This document shows, one piece after another, positions 1-7,671 of a stretch of 24,117 nucleotides of DNA. The stretch is from DAOQVB01 sp964400865 (GTDB lineage Bacteria > Patescibacteriota > Microgenomatia > UBA1400 > PJMF01), in contig CAYNWG010000012.1 in NCBI GenBank assembly GCA_964400865.1, positions 1-24,117 of the forward strand. The letters are read 5' to 3'. The notes under the pieces were generated by a model that had not been told where the DNA came from, did not search any database, and saw only the letters and a list, made by a program, of their open reading frames with translations. Positions within the stretch are counted from its first letter, which is position 1. Every line of letters starts with the position of its first letter. A program made the position numbers and the translations under genes.

Positions 1-1
1 T

Positions 2-1495
2 TTTAAGCGAGGCAGAGTGTTTTTGAAACATTTATTTATGATCGATTTTATCTATCGATATTTACCGTTGTTCAAACGCAATACGATCATCCTTAACACT
101 GAAGAAATTGCAACAGTGTTTCACCTACCAAACAAAACGGTTGAAACCCACCATATTAAATGGCTCAATGCCAAGAATGCGCCCGCCCCAAATTCAATAC
201 CAAACACCGGTCTATATTTAGGTGCTTCTCATTACCGAGGCGATGTACGAAAAGTTCATATTGGCCACGAAGATCGTCGACGTCACATGTATATCGTGGG
301 AAAAACCGGTACGGGGAAGTCTGAATTCTTGAAAGAAATGATTCTGCAAGATATAGAGCAGGGCAAAGGGGTGTGCGCGATAGACCCACATGGTGAGTTT
401 GTGGAAGATATTTTGCAACTGATGCCGCCAGAAAGAGCTGATGATGTCATCTATTTTAATCCATCAGATCTAGACAGACCAATGGGTATGAACATGATGG
501 AGGCGGATAGCGAGGAGCAGCGACATTTTGTGGTTGGTTCAATTATTGGCTTGATGTACAAATTGTACGATCCACATCGCACTGGAATTATTGGTCCCCG
601 TTTTGAACATGCTATCCGTAACGCCATGTTAACCATCATGTATAAACCTGGTTCAACATTTATAGAACTGGTTCGAGCGCTGACAGATCAAAAATATGTT
701 CAAGAACTATTGCCAATTGTGAAAGATCCAGTGGTTCGTCGATATTGGACAGATCAGATCGCCCAAACTTCTGATTTTCACAAATCTGAGGTTTTGGATT
801 ACATTGTTTCCAAATTCGGTCGCTTCGTTACGAATAAAACCATGCGTAACATTATTGGCCAACCAACCAGCGCCTTTAATTTCCGTGAGGCTATGGATCA
901 AAATAAAATCATCTTGTGTAATTTATCAAAAGGTATTTTAGGTGAAGAAGATGCTAAATTTTTAGGACTAATCTTAGTGCCTAAAGTTCTCACTGCCGCT
1001 ATGAGTCGGCAGGATATGGCGATGGATAAACGAAATGATTTTTATTTGTACGTAGATGAGTTTCAAAACTATGCCACAGAAGATTTTGCGGTAATTTTGT
1101 CTGAGGCTCGTAAGTATCGACTTAATTTGATCGTGGCCAATCAGTTTGTGGCGCAAATTGATGAAGATGTAAAAAATGCAGTTTTTGGAAACGTTGGTAC
1201 TATGGTCTCTTTCAGAGTCGGTGTACCGGATGCAAATTTTTTACAGCATGAATTTGCGCCAACATTTAATGAAATCGACTTAACGAATATTGAAAAATAT
1301 CATGTGTATATGAAAACAATCGTTGGTAACGAGCCAGTGCCACCATTTAGTATGTCTTTGGCCAAAGATATGGATAAGGTTAAAGCAAGGATGAATCCCA
1401 AGCAGGCCGAAATGATTAAACAATTGTCTCGGTTGAAATACGGAAAAGATAAAGATGAGGTTGAACGTGAGATTCAATCGAGGAGCAACTTGTAA
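2..1495 (+). CDS. VirD4/TraD-like (DUF87-type) DNA-transfer ATPase, 5' end cut by window edge
   Basis: Hexameric-type P-loop ATPase of the VirD4/TraD/DUF87 group, which couples DNA to a type IV secretion or conjugation channel at the inner membrane. Seen: Walker A GKTGTGKS coded at 299-322, preceded by HMYIV; a DPHGEF segment shortly after; Walker B-like YLYVDEFQNYAT; and an EARKYRLNLIVANQF segment typical of the sensor region. The frame is open from base 2 with no stop, so the GTG at 17 and ATG at 53 are probably internal and the N-terminal part, where membrane segments are expected, lies outside. The gene ends 51 nt before pilB and points the same way. The family is clear; whether it serves conjugation, DNA uptake or another export role is not. 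No relaxase or VirB4 is visible here. Confidence 0.85.
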   Translation, partial: FKRGRVFLKHLFMIDFIYRYLPLFKRNTIILNTEEIATVFHLPNKTVETHHIKWLNAKNAPAPNSIPNTGLYLGASHYRGDVRKVHIGHEDRRRHMYIVGKTGTGKSEFLKEMILQDIEQGKGVCAIDPHGEFVEDILQLMPPERADDVIYFNPSDLDRPMGMNMMEADSEEQRHFVVGSIIGLMYKLYDPHRTGIIGPRFEHAIRNAMLTIMYKPGSTFIELVRALTDQKYVQELLPIVKDPVVRRYWTDQIAQTSDFHKSEVLDYIVSKFGRFVTNKTMRNIIGQPTSAFNFREAMDQNKIILCNLSKGILGEEDAKFLGLILVPKVLTAAMSRQDMAMDKRNDFYLYVDEFQNYATEDFAVILSEARKYRLNLIVANQFVAQIDEDVKNAVFGNVGTMVSFRVGVPDANFLQHEFAPTFNEIDLTNIEKYHVYMKTIVGNEPVPPFSMSLAKDMDKVKARMNPKQAEMIKQLSRLKYGKDKDEVEREIQSRSNL

Positions 1496-1500
1496 TAAAA

Positions 1501-1528
1501 GCCAGTTGTGACCTTGAGTCACACTGGC
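1501..1528. promoter_or_regulatory. Imperfect inverted repeat / hairpin at the start of the pilus operon
   Basis: GCCAGT(T)GTGAC at 1501-1512 pairs with GTCACACTGGC at 1518-1528 around a 5-nt loop: eleven base pairs with one bulged T at 1507. As a DNA dyad the inner part is perfect, TGTGAC-N5-GTCACA. No T-run follows on the plus strand, so it is not an ordinary terminator of the upstream ATPase gene. On the minus strand it is followed by TTTTATTA, which would suit a terminator of antisense transcripts. It lies between the candidate -35 and -10 of the pilB promoter, so an operator role is also possible. Confidence 0.55.
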
Positions 1529-1534
1529 TATGAT
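1506..1534 (+). promoter_or_regulatory. Candidate promoter of the pilus operon
   Basis: TTGTGA at 1506-1511 and TATGAT at 1529-1534 are separated by 17 nt. Transcription would begin near 1541, only a few bases before the ATG at 1547, giving a nearly leaderless mRNA. That fits the lack of a Shine-Dalgarno sequence before that ATG. The dyad at 1501-1528 covers the -35 and the spacer. Confidence 0.4.
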
Positions 1535-1546
1535 AGTAACACACAC

Positions 1547-3244
1547 ATGAGTTTAGACACTGCCGCCCTACAACAAATTCTGATTCAATCGGGAAAGATT
1601 AAGTCTGAGGATCTTACGAAATGGGTTGATGAAGCCAAAAGTAATAAACGAGACCTATCCAGCGTAGTAGTTGAAGAAAAATTACTTACAGTAGAAGAAC
1701 TCGGTGGCATTCTTGCAAAGTATTTTCAAGTTCCTTTTGTAAACTTACTCAATAAAGAAACTGATCAGGCTGCGTTGGAGCAAATTCCGCCAGAAGTAGC
1801 CAAAAGACGTCGGGTAATTTGTTACCGCCAAGACCCAAAAGAAGGTTTGTGGATAGCTACTGATGACCCGCAATCCAACCGCTTGTTTGTTCAACTCCTA
1901 TCAAAGAAGAATGGTAAGCCAGCTCAATTAGCGTATACAACTTCAGAATCAATTGATCAAGCGCTCACCAATTACACTGTAAATTTCCAAAAATATTTTG
2001 AAAGATTTTTACGCGATGACGATAGCTTTGTTATCCGCACGACAGTGCATGATCCTCCGGTAAAAAAATTAGTTGACCAATTAATTGAAGTTGCTCACGA
2101 GCAAAATGCTTCGGATATTCACATTGAACCCAGAGAAGATGATTTTCTTGTTCGATTTCGTATTGATGGCATGTTGCATGACATTTTTACGTTGCCGAAG
2201 TATTTATTGGATCGAGTAGTAACTCGTATCAAAGTACTTTCAAGGTTAAGAACGGATCAACATTTAGCTGCACAGGATGGCAAAATGACCATGATGCTGA
2301 ATGATGATCGATTAGATTTACGTATTTCTATCATTCCGGTGGCAGAAGGTGAAAAAGTCGTGGCTCGCTTGCTAACCTCAAAAGCTCGCTCGTATTCACT
2401 TGAAGATTTGGGCTTTAGCGAAGAAGCACTCAAAAGAATTACTAATGCATACAATCAATCATATGGCATGGTGTTGAGTACTGGCCCAACGGGATCTGGT
2501 AAAACTACCACCATGTATTCAATTCTAAAGTTGGTAAATACTAGAGAGAGGAATATCACCAGTATTGAAGATCCAATCGAGTATCGTCTGCCAGGGGCTA
2601 ACCAAGTTCAAGTCAATACAAAAACAAACCTTACGTTTGCTGCAGGACTACGCTCCTTATTGCGACAAGATCCCGATGTGATATTTGTGGGAGAAATTCG
2701 CGATAACGAAACTGCCTCGATTGCTGTTAACGCGGCGCTAACTGGTCATTTAGTTCTCTCAACTTTGCATACAAATAACGCCGCAACCACTTTGCCAAGA
2801 TTGTTTGATATGGATGTAGAACCATTTTTAGTTGCGTCCACAGTGCGAGTGATTATTGGTCAGCGGTTGGTTCGGAAGATATGTGCGCATTGTCAGGCAG
2901 AAGAACAACTTGACACAAAAGAACTGACTAAGCGGTTGTTCATCGAGAAGCTCCCAGATAATCTTGGGGTAAAAACTGGCAAAATCTCCATTTATAAAGG
3001 AAAAGGTTGTCGATTTTGCCACCAAACCGGCTATCTCGGTAGAATTGGTATTTATGAGGTGCTAACAGTTTCTAAAGAAATTCGCGATTTGGTTTCTAAG
3101 CGAGCAGATTCTGATCTCATCCACGCTCAGGCTGTCAAGGAAGGTATGACAACAATGTTTGAGGATGGCTTGCAAAAAATTGTTCAAGGAATGACCACTG
3201 TTGAAGAAATCCTGCGTGTGACTCGTACAGAAGAAATCAAATAA
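1547..3244 (+). CDS. pilB: Type IV pilus assembly ATPase PilB (GspE family)
   Basis: Cytoplasmic hexameric ATPase that drives pilin polymerisation. Numbering from the ATG at 1547 (565 aa): N-terminal MshEN/T2SSE_N-like domain about 1-115; central N2 domain with ASDIHIEP and RFRIDG; Walker A GPTGSGKT at 313-320; Asp box and Walker B region with DPDVIFVGEIRD; His box HLVLSTLHTNNA; and a zinc-binding tetracysteine with CAHC from 446 and CRFC at 488-491. The frame extends upstream to a GTG at 1508, but that would put the start inside the hairpin and promoter, so 1547 is preferred. The stop overlaps the pilC start (TAATG). Length and motif set are full. The extension ATPase is preferred over the retraction ATPase PilT because of the MshEN domain and zinc motif; no pilT is visible in the window. 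Confidence 0.95.
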   Translation: MSLDTAALQQILIQSGKIKSEDLTKWVDEAKSNKRDLSSVVVEEKLLTVEELGGILAKYFQVPFVNLLNKETDQAALEQIPPEVAKRRRVICYRQDPKEGLWIATDDPQSNRLFVQLLSKKNGKPAQLAYTTSESIDQALTNYTVNFQKYFERFLRDDDSFVIRTTVHDPPVKKLVDQLIEVAHEQNASDIHIEPREDDFLVRFRIDGMLHDIFTLPKYLLDRVVTRIKVLSRLRTDQHLAAQDGKMTMMLNDDRLDLRISIIPVAEGEKVVARLLTSKARSYSLEDLGFSEEALKRITNAYNQSYGMVLSTGPTGSGKTTTMYSILKLVNTRERNITSIEDPIEYRLPGANQVQVNTKTNLTFAAGLRSLLRQDPDVIFVGEIRDNETASIAVNAALTGHLVLSTLHTNNAATTLPRLFDMDVEPFLVASTVRVIIGQRLVRKICAHCQAEEQLDTKELTKRLFIEKLPDNLGVKTGKISIYKGKGCRFCHQTGYLGRIGIYEVLTVSKEIRDLVSKRADSDLIHAQAVKEGMTTMFEDGLQKIVQGMTTVEEILRVTRTEEIK

Positions 3245-4308
3245 TGAAAACAGTTAATACGAATAATCTACGCTTGTCCGGTGAAGACAAGATTTCACTT
3301 TTTAGCAACATGGCTACTATGTTGTCGGCTGGTATTCCAATTGCAGAAACAATCGAGTCATTATTGGATGAGTCAAAAAAAGATATGCGACAGTTACTAT
3401 TGATTGTTCAGGAAGACATTGGTTCCGGTCATCATCTACATCAATCATTTTCAAAGTTTCCCAAGGCGTTTGATAAGGTTACAGTGAACCTAATTAAATC
3501 AGCAGAAGAATCTGGTACGTTGGAAACTTCGCTCAAAGATATTGAGAAAAATATGTTAAAAGAAATGCAGTTTGCGGACAATGTGAAATCTGCCCTCATG
3601 TATCCAGCGCTAGTGATGGTGGTATTTGTCGTTGTGCTTGTGGTAATGCTGTTAGTGGTGATTCCCAAGATTGCTCAAGTATTTAGTCGCTTAAAAGTGG
3701 CGCTTCCGTTTGCTACGCGCATGATGATTGTGTTGTCCAACGCATTGGTTAACCACCCATTTATTGTAATCGGAGTATCAGCAGCTTGTGTTGCTGGCAT
3801 TATGATGTTTTACAAATATAAAAGAGAGTTGCTGTTTAATTTTTTATATGACTTACCTGGAGTTTCTCAATTAATCAGAAAAACGGATCTAACTCACTTT
3901 ACACGGAACTTATATCTATTATTATCATCTGGAATTCCCATTGTGATGGCGTTGGAATTAGCAGAGGAAGTAGTGCGAAAGCCAGAGGTCAAAGCTCTGA
4001 TAAAGCAAGCTAGAAATAGAGCGGTTTCTGGGTATCCGTTTTTTCAGGGCTTGCGTAGCAAGCAACGCATCGTTCCAGAGATGATGATCAAGCTGATGGA
4101 AGTGGGAGAAAAAACCGGAACCCTAGAAACCGCCATGCAATCAGTCGCTGACCACATGGACTACGAAGTGACCAAAAGCTTAACTAAATTTACCACCATT
4201 TTAGAGCCGGTGATGCTAGTTGTTGTCGCGCTCGTAGTTGGAGGCATGATGATGGCAATTATTTCTCCAATGTATGGACTAATTAGTCAAGTTGGCTCAA
4301 TGCGGTAA
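3244..4308 (+). CDS. pilC: Type IV pilus inner-membrane platform protein PilC (GspF family)
   Basis: Polytopic inner-membrane protein that couples PilB to the growing pilus. It has the two-copy T2SSF architecture: cytoplasmic repeat 1 at about 15-115, with FSNMATMLSAGIPIAETI, and repeat 2 at about 215-315, with FTRNLYLLLSSGIPIVMALE. Membrane segments lie at about 118-143 (PALVMVVFVVVLVVMLLVV), 165-188, and 321-345. The tail SPMYGLISQVGSM matches the family's usual ending. Its start codon overlaps the pilB stop by one base, implying translational coupling. At 354 aa it is slightly short of the usual ~400, mainly at the N-terminus. Confident assignment. Confidence 0.95.
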   Translation: MKTVNTNNLRLSGEDKISLFSNMATMLSAGIPIAETIESLLDESKKDMRQLLLIVQEDIGSGHHLHQSFSKFPKAFDKVTVNLIKSAEESGTLETSLKDIEKNMLKEMQFADNVKSALMYPALVMVVFVVVLVVMLLVVIPKIAQVFSRLKVALPFATRMMIVLSNALVNHPFIVIGVSAACVAGIMMFYKYKRELLFNFLYDLPGVSQLIRKTDLTHFTRNLYLLLSSGIPIVMALELAEEVVRKPEVKALIKQARNRAVSGYPFFQGLRSKQRIVPEMMIKLMEVGEKTGTLETAMQSVADHMDYEVTKSLTKFTTILEPVMLVVVALVVGGMMMAIISPMYGLISQVGSMR

Positions 4309-4324
4309 ATGAATACGTGATTCT

Positions 4325-4819
4325 ATGCAGATTAACAAACTACGATTACATACTGGCTTCACAGTGTTGGAGCTAATGCTCACGCTGTCGATACTTGGTG
4401 TGCTTTTTGCATTGACCGTAGTGAATTTAACCAATATTATTCCTAAAGCTAACACGCGTGCTGCAGCCGAAGTTTTGGTTGCTGATCTACGTGAACAGCA
4501 AATGAAGGCAATGTCGGGTTACGAAGCGATCGTTGGGGGCGCCTCGGATTATGGAATATTTTTTCAGACAGATACGTACACTCTTTTTACTGGTAGTAGC
4601 TTCGTTGAGGGTCATCAAGAAAATTATGTAGTGCCGTTGCAAGCAGGTTTAGAATTCGATACGACTAATTTACCACTTTCAACTATTGTATTTCTAAAAG
4701 GTAGTGGGGATATAGCAAACTATAGTGAAACCTACCATAGTATTCGAATTCGTAATACGGTGTCTACTGAGTTGCGGTCGATTGTATATAACCAATTAGG
4801 AGTACTTGAATTGCTATGA
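4325..4819 (+). CDS. Minor pilin-like protein, GspH/FimT type
   Basis: A prepilin leader of 11 residues ends in G11, and the mature part starts FTVLE with Glu at mature position 5; a hydrophobic helix of about 20 residues follows. This is the class III signal cut and N-methylated by prepilin peptidase. It is first in a run of four minor pilin-like genes, and the ATRAAAEVLVADLREQQ-like region after the helix plus the short beta-rich tail fit the H (FimT) position. It begins 16 nt after pilC and overlaps the next gene by ATGA. The subclass rests on gene order and general form, not on a search. Confidence 0.8.
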   Translation: MQINKLRLHTGFTVLELMLTLSILGVLFALTVVNLTNIIPKANTRAAAEVLVADLREQQMKAMSGYEAIVGGASDYGIFFQTDTYTLFTGSSFVEGHQENYVVPLQAGLEFDTTNLPLSTIVFLKGSGDIANYSETYHSIRIRNTVSTELRSIVYNQLGVLELL

Positions 4820-6777
4820 TGACTAGTCTCACGAAACTCCGATCGGCAGGTCATACGCTAATAGAACTATTGGTAGCGATGGGTTTGTTGGCCATTGTGA
4901 TGCCCACACTATTATCGAGCTTAGCGTTATCCACACAAAGTAATCAAAGACACGAAAAGCGCCAGCAAGCTCAAGCCATTCTTAATGAAACTCAGGAAGC
5001 CTTGCGAACAATTCGTGCTAGTGGTTGGGCAAATGTTGCTAGTCCAGGGACCTATCACCCAGTCTACGAAAGTGAAGAGTGGCAACTGGCGCCTGGTAGT
5101 GATACTCAAAATGGATATACAACAACTGTTGTTATTTCTTCGGTACATCGATCGGATGATGGTGGTGAAATAATTGAAACTGGTGGCTGGATTGATCCTT
5201 CCACAATGAAGGTAGATATCTCGGTTAGTTGGCAAGGGGAGAATTCATTATCGATTGATAGCAGTACTTTCATCACTCGATATTTAGATAATCAACAGTT
5301 AATTGAAACAACGGAAGACCACTTTTTAGCCGGTACATTGACTGCTACGGCGGTCACCAATACAAACGGGGGTGAAGTTATATTAGGTTCTGGTGGACAG
5401 GGAGATTGGTGTAAGCCCAATCAGTTTATTTTAGATGAATTAGACTTACCTGGATCGGGAGCGGCTCGAGATGTAGAAGCAATCGAGGGAAAAGCCTTCA
5501 CCGGTACCAATGCGGGTTCGGGAACTTTTGCAGAAATTAGTATTTCAAATGAATTACCGCCACAAGCAAACATTGAAGCGCTGATGACTGGTTACGACAC
5601 GAACGATGTTTTTATTGACGGAGGGTACGCGTATGTCGCAACTCAAGACGTTTCTAGAGATGTGATTATCATTGATTTAAGCAACAATCAGGAAGTTGGT
5701 TATTTTAATGACCCAGATTGGATTGGATCGGCTCAAGGTGTGTATGTGCGGGGGAATGTAGGGTATGTAACCATTGGACCTCGTTTGCACACCATTAATC
5801 TGAGTCAAAAAACAGGATCGCGACCTCAACTAGACAGCGTGCAACTTGAGAGTGGTTTCTTCTGGTTTCTTGCACAAGGTTATCGTTTACAGATTGTTGG
5901 TGACTATGCGTATGTTGCAGTAAATATTGGCTCAGCAGAACTCAGGCTGATAAATATAGCTAACCCAAGCGACATTAAACGAGCTGCGCGTGCAGATGTA
6001 AATGGTGAGCAAGGTAAGGAAGTGTTCGTGAATGAAACGGGCACCAGAGCGTATTTAGCCACAAGTGCTTCTAGCAGTAAACGAGAACTCTTTGTCATCA
6101 ATACTGGAGTGTCAGTCAGTAATAAAAATAATACTTCTTACTATTTGCCAGTGATATCTTCCTACGAAGCAAACGGTATGAGTCCCCGAGGTATAAAAGT
6201 GGTGCCTGGCAATCGAGCCATTCTAGTTGGAGAAGGAGGAGAGGAGTACCAAGTACTTGATACAAGTAATGAACTCAATTTAGTTCGCTGTGGTGGATAT
6301 AATACCGACACGGGTATATATGGTGTGTCTGCGGTTCTTGAGGCGGATGAGGATGCGTATTCGTATATTGTTACAGCTAGTCCTTCCGCCGAATTTAAAA
6401 TTATTCAGGGTGGACCTGGAGCATCCTTAGCTTCTGAGGGATGGTATGAATCACATACCTTAGATACCGGACATGATTCTGGTTTTAACTATTTAGACTT
6501 TGATTTTCAGCTTCCTGGGGAAGGTACCGTTCTCGAAATGCAAATTGCTGGTGCAGATGCAGTTTCTGGCAATTGTGATCTTGCCAACTTTAGCTACGTT
6601 GGACCAGACAAAACGAGCAATACTTTTTTTGCTGCTGCGTCAGCACTCCCGTTTGACAACGATGGATTTGGTTATGAAAATCCCGCCCGATGTTTTCGAT
6701 ATCGAGTGCATATGACTACAGATGATGGAACAAACTCTCCAGTACTTGAACAGGTAGAATTAAATTACTCACCATGA
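4816..6777 (+). CDS. Giant minor pilin (GspI/PilV position) with LVIVD-type beta-propeller
   Basis: 653 aa, whereas I-position pilins are usually 120-200 aa. Leader ends SAG12 and the mature N-terminus is HTLIELLVAMG (His replaces the usual Phe; Glu5 kept), followed by a hydrophobic helix. Residues about 50-160 form a normal pilin-like head. From about 255 to 530 come repeated blades of the LVIVD type: GGYAYVATQDVSRDVIIIDL, GNVGYVTIGPRLHTINLS, GDYAYVAVNIGSAELRLIN and TRAYLATSASSSKRELFVIN. The last ~120 residues (HTLDTGHDSGFNYLDFDF to SPVLEQVELNY) look like a carbohydrate-binding-like beta-sandwich. Overlaps both neighbours by ATGA, so it belongs to the pilus operon. Inferred role: tip-located adhesin, comparable in shape to PilY1, which is not seen in the window. 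Pilin leader certain; propeller likely; ligand unknown. Confidence 0.85.
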   Translation: MMTSLTKLRSAGHTLIELLVAMGLLAIVMPTLLSSLALSTQSNQRHEKRQQAQAILNETQEALRTIRASGWANVASPGTYHPVYESEEWQLAPGSDTQNGYTTTVVISSVHRSDDGGEIIETGGWIDPSTMKVDISVSWQGENSLSIDSSTFITRYLDNQQLIETTEDHFLAGTLTATAVTNTNGGEVILGSGGQGDWCKPNQFILDELDLPGSGAARDVEAIEGKAFTGTNAGSGTFAEISISNELPPQANIEALMTGYDTNDVFIDGGYAYVATQDVSRDVIIIDLSNNQEVGYFNDPDWIGSAQGVYVRGNVGYVTIGPRLHTINLSQKTGSRPQLDSVQLESGFFWFLAQGYRLQIVGDYAYVAVNIGSAELRLINIANPSDIKRAARADVNGEQGKEVFVNETGTRAYLATSASSSKRELFVINTGVSVSNKNNTSYYLPVISSYEANGMSPRGIKVVPGNRAILVGEGGEEYQVLDTSNELNLVRCGGYNTDTGIYGVSAVLEADEDAYSYIVTASPSAEFKIIQGGPGASLASEGWYESHTLDTGHDSGFNYLDFDFQLPGEGTVLEMQIAGADAVSGNCDLANFSYVGPDKTSNTFFAAASALPFDNDGFGYENPARCFRYRVHMTTDDGTNSPVLEQVELNYSP

Positions 6778-7283
6778 AAAATATGGTCACAACAAGATTG
6801 GTACATCAAAAAGGTTTTACTTTAGTCGAAATTTTAGTTTACTTTGGATTATTTTCGATTTTATTAGTGGTTATCAATAGTTTGTTTATCACGACTCTAG
6901 AACAGCAAACGCAGGACTTAGCCCGCTCGGCGCTTCAGCAAGAGAGTGAATTTGTGTTGGCAAAACTCAAGTACGACATCTATAACGCAGATTCAATTTC
7001 TCTGCCAGCTCAAGCTGGTGATGTCAGCGATTCACTTGTATTTATTACCGATGGTGTTACGTATAGTTATCAATTAGATGCTACTAAAATAACCAAATCT
7101 GTTACCGGAGAAACCTATGGTCTAACTAGTAATAAAGTTAACGTCGACTCACTTCAATTTGAAAATCAGTCAGGATCGTCGCTCCACCAAACTGTGGGTT
7201 TTACGGTGATTATTACCAGCAATCAGGACGATGGAAAAGCTTCCTCAACACGTACTATCTCTTCTAGTGTCACTCGCAGATGA
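6774..7283 (+). CDS. Minor pilin-like protein, GspJ/PilW type
   Basis: Leader of 14 residues ends QKG, mature FTLVEILVYFGLF with Glu5, then a hydrophobic helix to about residue 38. The rest is 130 residues of beta-rich, Ser/Thr-rich sequence. It is third in the H-I-J-K-like run, overlaps the propeller pilin by ATGA at its start and the next gene by ATGA at its end. J-type assignment rests on gene order plus the leader. Likely part of the priming/tip complex of the pilus with its neighbours. Confidence 0.8.
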   Translation: MKNMVTTRLVHQKGFTLVEILVYFGLFSILLVVINSLFITTLEQQTQDLARSALQQESEFVLAKLKYDIYNADSISLPAQAGDVSDSLVFITDGVTYSYQLDATKITKSVTGETYGLTSNKVNVDSLQFENQSGSSLHQTVGFTVIITSNQDDGKASSTRTISSSVTRR

Positions 7284-7669
7284 AAAAATCCGTCAAACAA
7301 TCATCAGAATCAGGTTACATGCTAACTGCATTATTAGTTTTTCTTGTAGTAATCTTAGTCATTACCACGACGAGCGTTTTGGTTTCTGTTTCCAGTTTGC
7401 GCAGTGAAACCTATTTTGATTCCGGATCAGAGGCCCTCTCCGCTGCCGATTCTGGTGCAGAAAATGCTATACTGAGATTACTAAGAGATCCAGCTTACCT
7501 AGGGGAGACGTTGCAAGTTGGTAATACTGAAGTCATAATTACCGTCACAGGTAGCGCTCCACAGGTGGTCACGGTTGTTGCAGACTCAGGTTCTTTTGAA
7601 AGAACGGTTGAAGTGCAGCTTGATAGAGTTGAAGGAATGCTGCAGGTGACTAGCTGGAAGGAATTGTAG
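7280..7669 (+). CDS. Minor pilin-like protein without Glu5, GspK/PilX type
   Basis: Leader ends ESG12 and the next residues are YMLTALLVF, so the cleavage site resembles that of a prepilin but Glu5 is replaced by Ala. Loss of Glu5 is a known trait of GspK, the tip pseudopilin, and this gene holds the K slot of the run. After a hydrophobic helix, residues about 45-75 (YFDSGSEALSAADSGAENA) match the conserved stretch that follows the helix in PilX/GspK-like proteins. Only 129 aa, so the large inserted domain of classical GspK is missing. A GGAAGGA-like ribosome site for the next gene lies within its 3' end (7657-7663). Confidence 0.75.
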   Translation: MKKSVKQSSESGYMLTALLVFLVVILVITTTSVLVSVSSLRSETYFDSGSEALSAADSGAENAILRLLRDPAYLGETLQVGNTEVIITVTGSAPQVVTVVADSGSFERTVEVQLDRVEGMLQVTSWKEL

Positions 7670-7671
7670 CT

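Noticed and set aside
1508..1546. Upstream GTG start for pilB adding 13 residues
   Set aside because: These codons lie within the hairpin and candidate promoter, and the homologous part starts at the ATG at 1547.
4816..7283. TGA recoding as Gly, as in Gracilibacteria
   Set aside because: TGA ends genes within ATGA overlaps at 4817-4819, 6775-6777 and 7281-7283, and products have normal lengths.
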